Assembly: GCA_940671915.1 (NCBI GenBank)
Contig: CALNVZ010003426.1
Coordinates: forward strand, 48,372,729-48,436,728
Source of the DNA: Paracentrotus lividus
Lineage: Eukaryota; Echinodermata; Echinoidea; Camarodonta; Echinidae
DNA length: 64,000 nt
Direction: 5' to 3'
Both the position numbers and the translations under genes were made by a program. The notes under the pieces were generated by a model. The model worked only from the letters and a program-made list of their open reading frames with translations, had not been told where the DNA came from and ran no database searches. Numbering within the stretch: the stretch's first letter is position 1; every line of letters starts with the position of its first letter. Shown piece by piece: positions 33,853 through 45,430 of this stretch.

Positions 33853-35439
33853 CTCTCCATTCAACCTTTAACAGTATATTTTGCTTTCACCTTTTCTCTA
33901 TAATCTCTATTTCTTTCTTCTTCTTTTTTGTTTTTCATTCAAAACTGAAAAGTGTATGCAAATGAGCTATCTACATACTTGACGAAACGTCTTTTAATAA
34001 TAAATACTTCAATTTTTCCCCGAAATATTATAACAAAAATTTGTTCTATAGGACAACTACCCCCTAGACAATAACCCCCGAAAACTACATCCGGCATAAA
34101 TCTGGCCCTAACTCTAACACCTAACCCCTATTTCTAAGAGGTAAATATCTATGGGGAAGTTTTCCTGATACAACAAAAATCAGATATCTAACTTTCAGTC
34201 TAAAAAATATCCTTTCGACGCTCAGGACCCTTTTTCCAACTGGGTTAGGATTCTCAAATATCTGATCTCACTGACTCAGGACATCAATGCAGAGGAAACA
34301 GAAACTTGATGAAAAAAATACTTCTCCCTTCTAGCAAAAAAAAAAAAAAAAAATGTCAGTGCACTAAAATATACAAACTGAATTTGGGGGATTTGGCGCG
34401 GTACAATACTGAATAAACATCCAGCAGTGATGGAATTTATGAAATCATCTTTCAGACAAGCGTTGAGAAAAGTATGAGGAATCATTTCCAAGTTCGATGC
34501 ACTGAAACCGAAGGCGTCTGTAAACGAAATATTATGATGGAGGGGGAGGGGGTGGTAAATAAGAATGTTAGTTCAACAACATCAGTTATAGGTGAGGAAG
34601 AAAACATTTTCTAAATTAATTTAACAAACTATTCGTATTTGACAAACTATACACCTATGGTTTAATCTTAGGAAGTATTATAATACTAACAACAACAACA
34701 ACAAAAATTTTTAAAGGTCATAATATACCCCCCTTTAGCCCATATAGGGCTGAGCCAAATCCTCCCTGACGAACTGGGGAATATCTAACCTACCCCCCCC
34801 CCCCCTCATGCCCCTTCCCCCGTCCGAAGTCAAAATGAGACGGGCGTTGAACGTTTATGATCATCTCAGAAACTCCAAAAATGATCTTTTATCCAAGGAA
34901 AGGGGGATTTGGGGTAACATTTATAACCACAAAGGACGGCCAGGTATGTAGAACGCGGAGAGCAGCTAAATAGCGAGTTTTAGAACCAGAAAGACGTTAT
35001 ATTTGTGTAGAATTATGATAACTTAACGACCTTACGGCACTGAGCAGGGTAGTTGACACTGGCCTCTGGGCGTTGGAGATCCCTTTATGAACATTGTTGA
35101 AAGTTTTCAATAACATTTCGGAATTTAGGGCGAGCGTGAAAGAAATAGTACAAGGGAATCTGGACTTCGTAAGTTGAAGCTTTCCGTGTTTGCCTGTTTT
35201 GTTCATCTCATCTCGTCCGTTCTACTTCGTCTTACCTTCGTCATGTTACCTGAACGGCAGAATTTCTTTCCCCTTTTTTGTAGGTGCATCAGTGGGCCTA
35301 CATCGGAACCGCTCTGGCATGTCTGGTGTATGCATTTTAATAATCTGGTATCGGGTCACGGCATTGTCCACTTCGGACTTCGGAACACTACTTTTTCTAG
35401 AGGTGTAAACTCTAGCGGCTCTAGAAATTAAGGTCCATC
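33161..35439. other. ABM intron 1: no gene recognised
   Basis: AT-rich intron sequence with a CT microsatellite (about 33820-33848). A short exon-like block at 35284-35325 has a good acceptor but would disrupt the ABM domain (see rejected list). Confidence 0.5.
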
Positions 35440-35785
35440 TTAAGAGGGGGAGGTTCAGAGGGACAAAACTTTAGAGTCACACCTGAGAAGGGTAAACTTT
35501 AGTGGGTCGGCAAGAATCCTTTTGAGGAGGAAGGTACTTGAGTGGATCCGCAACTTAAGAATCCTTCCTGGGATGGGAACCTTTAGAGGGTACGCAACCT
35601 AAGAATCCCTCTGATTGAGGGGAAATTCTATTTGGCCCACAACATAATAACTTATGGGAGGGAGAAACTTAGTGGGTCCGCAACCTAAAAATCCCCCTGA
35701 AGGAGATAAAACTTCAGCGGGTCTGCAACGTAAGAATCTATCTTGGGAGGGGAAACTTTAGTGGGTCAGAAACTCGAGTGTTTTT
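35440..35785. repeat. ~44-bp degenerate minisatellite
   Basis: About eight diverged units built on AAACTTTAGTGGGTCCGCAA followed by a CTAAGAATCC-like block and a G-rich end. Unit length varies from about 42 to 47 bp. Confidence 0.8.
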
Positions 35786-38040
35786 GTCAGTGGTATAAAA
35801 TCTCCAATAAAATATCAAACTTTCTAATAACTTAAAAGTCAACGACCTTCATGCATTGCAAGGTGTCCAATAAGCTTCAATCTTTTTTTTCCCCCATCTT
35901 TCATTTTTACTCAATTATGTGGTTCAGTCATGGCTACATCATTGTATTTTATTCTGAGCAGTTTCGTGTATCCCCCACGTTTAGGTGGTTTCGTTTATGG
36001 CATAGGCATGAAAGGGGAAACAACCGAGTATGAATGTTTTGAAATGCACAAAGGATATTTTTTGTTAATTTTCGACTGCTAAATACAGTATGCCCACTGG
36101 GAACATGTGCTCATTATAATGAGGGCACAGTTAATGCAAGGAGCTCCAATTAATGTGTCGACCAGTTCACGAATGGAATTATAAGCTGAAGTGCCCAGAG
36201 CCTTGGTGTGATTATACAAGTCACTGATTTTGCTCCAATCCATGAACTGGTTTTATTCTTAGTAGACAAGGGACATTATAGAAATGAAAAAAAAAATGTC
36301 CTGACGTGTGTTCTATAACGCGTTTTTAACACTCATCTGTAAGCTCTTTATAATTTGATGTCATTATGAGGATGTGATATTTATGTTCCCTCAATATTTC
36401 CTACTATTAGCATCATATAGGAGGGATAACGATTTGCTCAAAATATTACAAATACATCCACCATTAATTAGCCCAGGTTGGGAAAAGGTTCTTCAATCTT
36501 TAAGAAATTGAAAATAAACCCTTTCCATGGAAATGTGGATATTCCCTGCTAAGTTTATGCCCCAACCTTGTCCTTAAACATCTTAAATGCAATGAGCGTC
36601 TGAAGTAGCACGGTGTTCAAACCTCCCTGATGTCATCTTCAATCGGGGAAGATGCCTGGAACGGCGTTGCTTTGGTAACGGACTGCATCCCTCTTGTCCA
36701 TTTTCATTGCAGACAAGATGAGGACCCTTGTCTTGAACCTTTAGAGCACGCAATTGAAGTAATCGACTGAAAACGTTGTCTATATTTGATTATTGTCCAA
36801 GGGTATTATTTGTAATTGGTTTGGACATGGTAATAATAATACAGCTTATAATTAGTGGTATACATTGGCACTATATGGAATACTAATAATCTATCTTTTG
36901 TCCTTTCAAATGATATTGTCTCTTAATAATACCATATTACCATAACATGAAATCAAATCTGACAATGAAAGTTATTGGGACGAAGTAACTTCGTCATTTA
37001 ATAAAACAATATTTGCTCGAGTATTTTTTTTTTCTTCAATTATTTACATTGATTTTTCCATTTGACAATCACGTACAAACCCGCCCCAAACATTTGAACG
37101 AAGAAAATTATTTTCGTTGTCGATATAATGATGTAAAATTATTGTAACATTGCTGCATAATGATATAAATAGAGCGAATCAAAATGAAAAGGACATAACA
37201 TAGCAAATAAATTTCATGCATTTCGTGTCTGTGAGGTAATAGACATTTTCTGTATAATATTAATTTTCTGATATCATGCTTCGAGGCATGTCGTATAAAA
37301 TCCTTTTATCCTTCACATGATCAGCCGACCTTCACATTCGGAATGAAGCTCAATATACAATCTTTTGCAGAAGGGAGTGTCTGTACATGATTGTAATAAA
37401 GTATAACTATAAGCGAAACAAGTTGAGACATATTTATTATACACAAACATAGAGCCCAAAAAAGAGGGCTCCACACAATCTTAAATTTGCAAGCACGGGT
37501 GCACAAACACCCCAAAAATATTTTAAAAGTTTGTAAGAATTTTATTGGAATTAACAGCCTGCTTAAGAACAGAAATTTCCTTCTTTTTTATTTTATTTAC
37601 AGACAATGCTTGAAAATGCAAAACAATTCTGCCTTTCATTCCCCTCCCCTGGACAAAAAGAAAAAAGAAAAAAACAGAAAAGGCAGACAAACATTTTGAA
37701 AGGGGTTCTTCTGCCGCCCCTGTCCTCCAGGGCCGTCGGAGTCGCTAGTCACGCGCAGTGGCTTTCAAGTGTGCTTCACAGACGAGCTCATGACTTGGAA
37801 ATGATGAAATCAGAGATAAATTTGAGAGCTTGAGGCTTTTATGAGCCAGACAGTTGTATTGATTAGGAAGGCTTTATCGCCAGACATGTACCAAGCTGTG
37901 AGCCAAATATGGTGCATGTTAAACATGTTAAATATGAGAATCGCTTTCTGGTTCTCAGCAAACTTAACTCTCTTACAAACTCATTATTCCACCATAATTA
38001 TACTATTTTGAAGAAAGGGTGAAACTGAACAGAAATATTT
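35786..38040. other. ABM intron 1: no gene recognised
   Basis: AT-rich unique-looking sequence. Open frames are short and unrecognisable. Confidence 0.5.
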
Positions 38041-38222
38041 AATATGAAAAAAAAAATAGCGAAGAAAATGGAATTCGAACCAAATATCTCCTGAGTATTA
38101 GAGAAGTGCTCTACTTACTGAGCTATGGCAAGCTCTCATGTCGATGTTCGTCCAAGAGAACCCTGCGAACCCCTAGATTCCTTTGGAATCCCATTTCTTT
38201 TAGTCATTTTTTTTTTCATATT
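38041..38222. mobile_element. 182-bp TIR element with a tRNA-like core
   Basis: The left end AATATGAAAAAAAAAATAGC, continuing GAAGAAAATGGAATTC, is the imperfect reverse complement of the right end (GGAATCCCATTTCTTTTAG, then TCATTTTTTTTTTCATATT). Between them, on the minus strand, lies a tRNA-like sequence at 38064-38138. The architecture matches the element at 43231-43585. Confidence 0.65.
38064..38138 (-). other. tRNA-like sequence (A and B boxes)
   Basis: On the minus strand it has an A box (ATAGCTCAGTAAGTAGAGCA, close to the eukaryotic consensus) and a B box GGTTCGAATTCC. The anticodon-arm region reads CTTCTCTAATACTCAGG with AAT at the anticodon position, but that stem is mispaired. It is a tRNA-derived Pol III promoter and not a convincing functional tRNA gene. 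Confidence 0.55.
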
Positions 38223-38920
38223 AGATAAAAAACTAAGCATGGGACATTTTGTATTCTTCTTACATTTCAAGTATATTTGAATTGTGCTTGTCATCAAAGT
38301 TTGTCGGACTCAGAAATCTGAAAAATCGCTTTCACCTGCTTCCAAGTGCGTCTGAATTATGTACTTTAGACACTTCTTATACAAACGTCTTATTCTGCAA
38401 AATGTGGCATGGGGATTGATAAGGAGAATCAGGAACTGAATAGCATTAAGATGTTGCTATGACAACGATAATGCTGTTATTGTGAAATAGAGCAAAACCC
38501 AGACGGCCTGCACTCCTACATCACGCTCTTGGCTTATCAACACGAAATCAACATCCTCATCATCATATCATCACCTTTCCCGCATCCCTTTGTCTCGTCG
38601 TTCCTTGGGAGATTGAACGTGATCCTCCCGGGGGCAGATGGGGGCGAAATGTCTCCCCTTTCCCGTCTGACATGCAAATACGGGATCGAGGTGCGAGGCT
38701 TGGTGTTAAAGCCGCAGACAAGACGTTATGTTAATTTTTGTCTGGGATTCGTTGTGGTGCATCGATTGATTTGGAAAGATGAAACGCTTGTTGTTGAAAA
38801 TTCTGTGGAACCATATAGCTTCTTTTTTTTTAAATAAAAATTATACTTTTTTCCGTTGTAGCCTGCCTATGCACCACATTGAATAAGCACCTAGTGGCTC
38901 TTTTGTGTATACTAGACACC

Positions 38921-39100
38921 GATGTGTTGGCTTAGTGGATAGGGCGTCCGCCTCATAACCGGGAGGTCGTGGGTTCGAACTCCGGTCATCATGGTCATAC
39001 CAAAAGAAGTTAATAGATGGGAGTAGCTTCTATGTTTTGCGGTCAGCACTGGATAGATCCACGTCAATCTGGCGCTGCTCAGTGGCTGCCATGCCCACGA
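38921..39100 (+). mobile_element. tRNA-derived SINE-like element
   Basis: TGGCTTAGTGGATAGGGCGT (A box) and GGTTCGAACTCC (B box) are 33 bp apart, with CCTCATAA at the anticodon-loop position. Stem pairing is partly lost. A tRNA-unrelated body follows (TCATCATGGTCATACC...). The 3' boundary is estimated. Confidence 0.6.
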
Positions 39101-39396
39101 TCAGTTGGGAAAAGGATTTTTTATTTATTTATTTCTTCTTTTTTGGGGGCGGGAGGTTGGAATACCTTTGTCACCTGTGACACTGACCGATTAATTATTC
39201 TCTAAATTTAAAAGAGTGGAAAAGTACTCGAAAATGAGTGAAATTCCACTCTCACAAGGAGTTGAATGAGGGACAATGGTTTGTTCGAGTAACAAAATTA
39301 GAATAGTCACTGTTACAATCAAGAAATAGTCCACCTTACCATCCGAATTCGAACCTAAAATGGGGATCGCAACAGGTTAGTGTTTTTTTTTTTTCT

Positions 39397-39434
<38 letters not shown>

Positions 39435-40321
39435 GGGGGGGTATTTTCATTATTTCTTAGGGGCAATTTCTCACCTCTATGAGGTGACGGACGCCCTCCA
39501 AACCTGTATAAATATGTGGTTACCCTCACTATTGTGCTGGTTCCTGGTTCTTCAGACAGACCTTCATTATACCTGTCAGTTTTATGTGCCAGGAAGAGAC
39601 CAATTTTAGAGGTGCCAGAAACGGGAAACTAATCCATCAGCTCTGCTGTAAACGGGGAATTACAAACAATAGTTCAGCGGATCCCTCAGATAGTTGTCAA
39701 CCTATTGGACATAATGCTATGCATCCTCATGTTAGCAACCACATCTAACATCTAGATGTAGATTACCGCCCCCCCCCCCCCCCTTCCCATCGTTTTCTCT
39801 GTTCTACCACTGTAACTCATGGGCTCGAAATCGGGAGCTGGGGAGGGAGGCTTAATTTTTGCAATAAGATATTCTGTACAAAAACGCGAAAATAACAATG
39901 TGACTTGTTGATTTACCTATTAAGCCCCCCCCCACACACAACACACACTTTCGCTCGGCCCCTACACTTTTAAAAAAGTGATGCATTTACAACTTATAAA
40001 TCTCATGACCGTTATTACAATATACACAATCAGTATATATTAATAAGAAAATTTACTCATTAAAAAATAAAATATCGAAAAAAAACTCAATGAGTTGTCA
40101 AGCCGCCCCCCCCCCGAAAAAAGGGGATGGGAAATTGTGCAATAATCTCTGGTTTAGGGTAAAACAGACCCACGCCCTACACCATCATAATTATCCAAAT
40201 CAAGTATTTTTTAGAGCACTATAAATATCTACACCAGTTGATATGTTTTGGTTCAATAATAACTTTGGGAAACGAGCAGGACCGTGTTAAAATGATTCGA
40301 CTTGTTTAGATGGAAGATGTA
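39101..40321. other. ABM intron 1: no gene recognised
   Basis: Holds a very long T run followed by G (about 39387-39441), C runs near 39767 and 40105, and AT-rich sequence. Confidence 0.6.
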
Positions 40322-40329
40322 GAGGTGGA

Positions 40330-40460
40330 TCCTTGGAGGGGACACAGGCGGACGTGCGCCCCCCCATAAATTCGAAAACCAACATTGACTGTACATGTAA
40401 AATTCTGAGACAATTCGGTGGCGACCCCCCCCCTATCCTGAAATACTGGATCGGCCACTG
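40330..40460. mobile_element. Short hAT-like element (GTGGATCC ends)
   Basis: GAGGTGGATCCTTGGAGG on the left and ATACTGGATCGGCCACTG on the right are inverted ends of the CAGTGGCGGATCCAGG family around about 130 bp. Related copies are at 43932-44082 and 62509-62606. Confidence 0.5.
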
Positions 40461-40515
40461 AAGACGAAATAATTCCGTTTTGAAATCGTGGATGGCAACA
40501 AGAAGATACCATTCA

Positions 40516-41183
40516 GTGTGGCCATATATATACCAGATAGCAAGGTTACGTTTGGTCAACGTCGGCATGGTCGTGGCTATTACGTTGGGCCAACGGTATT
40601 CTTGCCATTGGGCCAACGTTGGCACAACGTTGGCATAACGTTGGACGTTGTGGCGACGTTGGATCAACGTTAAGTTGCATACAAAAGTGCTGCGATAAGA
40701 TATTACTTTTGACATACCGTGCGCTTAATGATTTAGCTCCAGAATATATATCATATCTTTTATCACCCCACATTGCAGGTCGTTCTGGTTTACGTTTAGC
40801 TAATAATGTTATGCTAAAATGAATACGTACCAAAAGAAATTTGGGGGATAGAGCATTTGCATCTGCAGCTCATTTTTGTGGAATAGGTTACCCTTTACAA
40901 TGCAAACGCCCAACACCCTTTGTAATTTCAAAACGATGCTAAAAATTCATGCATAGGCCCTACGGATGATTTTTTATTATGTCATTGTGTTCAGTAGTAG
41001 ACTTATCTAAATTTTAATTTTAATCTTGTTGAATTTCTTACAGTAACCTCAATTTTGTACGCATCTTGAACTTCTCAACAGATGGATATGTTGCACGTTA
41101 TATTGTCAGTATTATTAATAGCCACGACCATTGCCGACGTTCGTTGGCCCAACCTCACCTTGCTATCTGGGATAAGGCCACTG
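40516..41183. mobile_element. TIR element enclosing a LINE 3' fragment
   Basis: Inverted repeats of about 68 bp: 40516-40583, containing ACCAGATAGCAAGGTTACGT, and 41116-41183, containing its complement. Inside are an ACGTTGG-based subrepeat (about 40575-40675) and a plus-strand LINE fragment. It has no transposase. Confidence 0.7.
40690..40950 (+). pseudogene. Non-LTR retrotransposon C-terminal fragment
   Basis: Reads LLTYRALNDLAPEYISYLLS, then HIAGRSGLRLA and, after a stop, RTKRNLGDRAFASAAHFCG. This is the usual end of CR1/jockey-type LINE polymerase proteins (YKALxxLAPxYLxxLL...RSxxxxxL...RTxxGxRAFxxAAPxLWN). Stops and the loss of the final LWN show that it is dead. Confidence 0.7.
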
Positions 41184-42250
41184 TGCCATTCCATAATGAC
41201 TAAGTTCTTACAATTTTGTCATCACTTCTCTTGGGACGAAGAGATAGAAAGCTTGGGGAAGGGAATTTCCTTCTCTACCAGAGGATCCTCTCCCCAAATC
41301 CCCCAGACAATAGTGTGACTCATGGTTGGGATAAAATTGGGATTACTTTTACTCGCGTTTCAATCCCGACGAAGACGTGACTGAATTTGAAGCGCGGGAA
41401 TTACGTATCACCTCGGTCGATTTGGAATTGAGTGAAGAGGCGGGAGGGCGACGGGGAAATTTGAAGCTCTTGATTCGAAAACATGATGGGAGTTCATGAA
41501 TTGTACAAATCTAGTCATATTAAGTTGGGGCATGTTATATTATATCCCTTTCCCATTGGAGTTTTTGAGAGTGAAAGAGAAAGAGAGGGAGACGGGTGGA
41601 GAGAGAGAGGAGGTGGTGGGGGTGTGGTGGGGGGGATTACAGGGGGAGGTGCACATTCATTGAAGATACCATGTGATATAATAACTTTCCTATCTCGTAA
41701 ACTGCACGGAATGAGTCACGCTTTAAAGGAGAAACAAAACGTTTTGAAATTTTAAATTTAACTACACTGCACATGAACATTTTGAGTATCCTAAAGAAAA
41801 CACGGTGTGTTGCAGCACCTGATGTGATGGAGATGTGGGGAGGGGGGTCAGGTAACACCCTTTCGTCAAGGAGTAAGGGTAACTACCGTTATTGGAGCAC
41901 ATTGACTGGATGGAAATCCTCCGTTAGCAAGACAAGTTATGGTCCAATAAACACCAATTGCATTAGAGAAAATTTAGGACTTGATGTTGTCTCTTTACAT
42001 AATTATCAGAATACAAACTCCAGATAAAGTCATGGGCCAAAAAAAAATCTCACAAAACATTAAAAAAAAAGAAAAGAAAAAAAAAAGACTTAAAAGATTG
42101 AATGTACCCACCCCTTTGGTCTTTGTATGTCACATTTTCAACTAAGAAAATAACTTTATTTTAGATAAATTCGTTGATGAATAGTACCCCCAACGAAAAC
42201 AAAGCATTGAAAGACTGAAATGTACCTTCTTTCGTCATTGTATCTCGCAG
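41184..42250. other. ABM intron 1, 3' end
   Basis: Unique sequence with a GA-rich patch (41570-41650). No exon is recognised before the acceptor at 42250. Confidence 0.5.
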
Positions 42251-42391
42251 GTAAATACAAATACGTGAACTACGCCACCTTCAACGACAAGGATGGGGTC
42301 GTGATGAAGGACATGACCCAACCTACACCTGAGCTTATGCAGGCCATTGGGGAGAGCCATGGACCACCTGGACTACAGACAAACTACCCAG
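42251..42391 (+). CDS. ABM-domain protein, exon 2
   Basis: The acceptor GTATCTCGCAG|GT supplies two bases completing the glycine codon from exon 1, and the donor CCAG|GTACGT leaves one base (phase 1). It encodes KYKYVNYATFNDKDGVVMKD and then MTQPTPELMQAIGESHGPPG. The YKYVNYATF segment continues the ABM pattern (FRFVNVAEWxS) directly from exon 1's LHSNVDPN, which is good evidence that these exons belong together despite a 14.2-kb intron. Codon third positions are G/C-rich, unlike the AT-rich flanks. Confidence 0.75.
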
Positions 42392-42506
42392 GTACGTGAA
42401 CTTAGAGGGCGTCGCAATAGAGTATCTGAAGATACTCTAGAGCTATTTTGGGGGATAACTGTTTCCCGTTATGCCTAACGTTTGCGAAGCAGGTAAGCCA
42501 ACCTTT

Positions 42507-42678
42507 GTGCTCCTCTGGGCCCCGTTGCATAAAAAGTTACTCATATAGTAACTTTGTCATTAATGTACCGGTAAATATCATGATAACGTTGCTCCGAACA
42601 GCCAATCAAATTGAAGTATTTCATGAAAGTTACCATTGATGGTAAAATTATTATGATTATAGTCAGTTTTTAACGGGG
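42507..42678. mobile_element. 172-bp MITE with GGGCCCCGTT ends
   Basis: The left GGGCCCCGTTGCATAAAAAG and right TTTTTAACGGGGCCCC are inverted termini, with subterminal GTTAC/GTAAC motifs repeated internally. It is 116 bp after the exon 2 donor. Confidence 0.7.
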
Positions 42679-43230
42679 CCCCTGAATCACGCCACTGTGA
42701 GCGTCGCAAGGAGATTTGGTGGAATTGCTCAATGTTTGCAACATAGTTTAATATCCAAATATGACAATTAATGTCTGTTTTATTTTGTGTGTGTGTGCTT
42801 AATTATGTGTGCCTCTTGGCACATCCATGGGAGTGCCAGATGTGCAATTTTGCATAGTTGACAATAGGCACCAATTGATTTCACTGTAAATTAAATTTGC
42901 GTATAGCCCACTTCCCGTTTCAGATTGGCTAGTCTTGAATTCTTTTGTCCGCAGTAAATACTATTTTTATACTACTATATTTAATCTGGAAAATAATTAC
43001 CATGCGCGGAAAAAGGAAAGTTAATTTTGACCCAACATTTGAGTGTTACTTTTGTTTTGAAGCTGTGAAAGAGTAGACAATGTCGCTAAAACCTCATAAT
43101 ACATGTAGGCTAATATGTTAGGTTTATTATATTACTTTTGTCAACGTATCAGAATATGCCTTTGAAAATGAATAATTTCCGGCAAAATTATTATTGGTAA
43201 AGTATTATATTCTGTATATATATATATATT

Positions 43231-43585
43231 GAAAGAAATGGGTGAAGAGAATAATAGTTGAAGTAGCTCAAATCAAAATTCCCCTTTTTGGATAATTTTT
43301 TGGTGAGATCGAAAAAATGTCTCCGCCGGGAATCGAACCCGGGCCTCCAGCTTTGAGCGCCAGTGCCTTTACCACTAAACCACAGAGACTGGTTAGTGGC
43401 TCGGGCGGACCCAATCCGATTGACGGTCTGATAAACAGATTCTCAACCTCACCAATTGTTTCCTTTGTCGGGGATAGATGAGTTTTTGAACAATGACAAG
43501 CCGTCATGCCTCAGGGAGGATAGCTCTGGAGAATTTTGATTTGAGCTACGCCAACTATTATTCTCTTCTTGCACCCATTTCTTTC
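43231..43585. mobile_element. 355-bp TIR element with a complete tRNA cloverleaf inside
   Basis: The left end GAAAGAAATGGGTGAAGAGA, continuing ATAATAGTTG and GTAGCTCAAATCAAAATT, is mirrored at 43533-43585 with two one-base differences. The arms are about 53 bp. The core holds a tRNA-like gene on the minus strand (43319-43389). No protein frame is present. Confidence 0.8.
43319..43389 (-). tRNA. tRNA-like gene or pseudogene, UCA at anticodon position
   Basis: Seventy-one bases fold fully by eye. The acceptor stem GTCTCTG/CGGAGAC pairs 7/7 with one G-U. The D arm starts GTTTAGTGGTAA. The anticodon stem CTGGC/GCTGG pairs 5/5 with two G-U. The T arm CCGGG-TTCGATT-CCCGG is perfect. A and B boxes are intact and it resembles eukaryotic tRNA-Gly/Glu. 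The seven-base anticodon loop is GCTCAAA, placing UCA at 34-36 but with C instead of the invariant U33, which argues against function. It is the core of a TIR element, so it may be a mobile Pol III promoter. Confidence 0.5.
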
Positions 43586-43718
43586 AAAATTTAAATAAGA
43601 AAAGAGTTGCCCATTGGCTGTTGTACGTGTATTCTCTTACACTTGAAATGTATCATATTTTATGTTCCCTATATTTCATTGATATTTTCATTCATATTTT
43701 CATTTATTATTATATTAG

Positions 43719-43810
43719 GAGGTTACCACGAGACCATTACAAGCGGAGGAGCGATTGCACCGGATCTTCCCGTTAATCCCAGCTCGTGTTTTCTCATATC
43801 AGGCTTTAGG
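43719..43810 (+). CDS. ABM-domain protein, exon 3
   Basis: The acceptor TTATATTAG|GA completes the glycine codon from exon 2 and the donor TTTAGG|GTAAGT ends in phase 0. It encodes GYHETITSGGAIAPDLPVNP and then SSCFLISGFR. The phase-0 end fixes the frame of exon 4 at its first base. I do not recognise a domain in this part. Confidence 0.7.
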
Positions 43811-43931
43811 GTAAGTGCCCTTTCTGAATTATCCCCTGGGTATGGGGTATCACCCCCCCCCCCTTGTTGTGTGGTCGATACGAAAGGGGGAAGGGGTTAC
43901 ATTAATATTGAGAATGTGCATTCATCGCATA

Positions 43932-44082
43932 TCAGTGGCGGATCCAGGATTTGAACAAAATGGAGGGAGAGCAGCCCGAAAATTTGAAAATAAGGGGGCA
44001 CAGCTTTTTACTTTAACATGTAAAATCAATGAGTGGTTATCAAAAATTGGGGCCCCCTCCTTTTGGATCCGCCACTGCAAGT
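43932..44082. mobile_element. Short hAT-like element (CAGTGGCGGATCCAGG)
   Basis: CAGTGGCGGATCCAGGATTT on the left and TTTTGGATCCGCCACTG on the right are inverted ends around about 150 bp of noncoding sequence, 121 bp after the exon 3 donor. Confidence 0.7.
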
Positions 44083-45430
44083 AAAACACGAAGTGATTTG
44101 CTGATCATTATTAATGGAGAGAATTATTTGTCATTAGCAGCAAAGGCGAAATCCTCATATCAATTCTACTCCACGCATATGAAATGAAAGTCGTAACGTA
44201 TATGACATTAAATCTTAACATAAGACCGCGTCCATTAATTGAGGGGGGAAAACCAACATTACATGCCATGAGTTAGTGGAAATGCACGCAGCTGAAAACA
44301 AAAAACCCGCAGCTAACGCGGGAAGCGACCGATTGACAACTGCATGCAATTTATACTTAGCGCACAAAAACTCGCCTAAGAAAACTTCCCTGTCGGTAAA
44401 ATGGAATTGTCAGTCAGATCCGTTCCGAGAAATTAGTCCTGGACATGAAATAAATAATTGAACTTTATACATAGTTTTCGTAGGTAGATGCTTCAGACCA
44501 GATTGGGGAAAAAGACATTTTGGCAAGCCTATACACCCAATAGTGCTAAAGATTGTAATCAGAATCTTTATTTCACATAGATTGATGTTCCTAACGATTA
44601 TTGATATAAAATAGTGATCTTGTCACACTCTTGCGAAGACTTTTTTTGTTTTGTAATATATTTTTATTTTTCTCTCAAATCAAGAACATATTGTACAGAT
44701 CATAAATGACAAAATTAAACATTCTTCATAACAACAAACTAAATACAGTGTACATTTTTCTCTTAGCTCAGAAATCATTTTGTACAAATTAAAATGACAA
44801 ATTATACATGTTCTTCAGAACAAAAACTGAATATACTGTAAAATGATACTTTGATTTAAACATAAATTACACAAGTATAGGAGAAAAAACTTCATACGTG
44901 TTTTTTTTTTTAAAGCATAATTTATGATCAAAAAGTGGCCATTGAGAAATAGAGAGAGAGAGAAAAAAAAAGTATAATCCCACTGACCCCCCCCTCCTAT
45001 ACATAATACCCTAACAGAAAAAATGAAACTGAGATCACCCAGAACATACACCCACACCCCTCATCCACACACACACACCCACGCACACACAGCATACAAA
45101 GACAACAGGGTCACGTATAGCGAAAGTATAGCGCAGCCGTCCCAGCGTGTGTTTTCTTCTTTCTTTTTTTTTTTTTTCCAATAAAAAAATAAAAAATAAT
45201 AATGTATTTGTCCCGCCGTCCCTGACCTACGTATGAAAGTTTTCCCATTTCCTTAGGTGGTTTATTAATGTACCTCGTTCTTCAGCTAATTTCTTTCTTC
45301 TTTTTCATTTTCCAGCATTCTTTCTTTAATTTCTTCAGGAGTGGGGGGTTTATTTTTAGTTCTGCTATAAACAAATATCATATGTTAATTAAAAGTATGA
45401 TTAGATTAACTAACTGCTCCTTACCTATAT

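Noticed and set aside
35284..35325. Short exon-like block (acceptor CCTTTTTTGTAG, phase 1 in and out) in ABM intron 1
   Set aside because: It would insert 14 residues between exon 1 and exon 2, breaking the continuous ABM pattern (LHSNVDPN-GKYKYVNYATF). Kept out of the gene model.
38921..39000. A functional tRNA-Met (CAT at the anticodon position)
   Set aside because: Anticodon and T stems contain mismatches and the acceptor stem does not pair; it is better explained as a SINE head.
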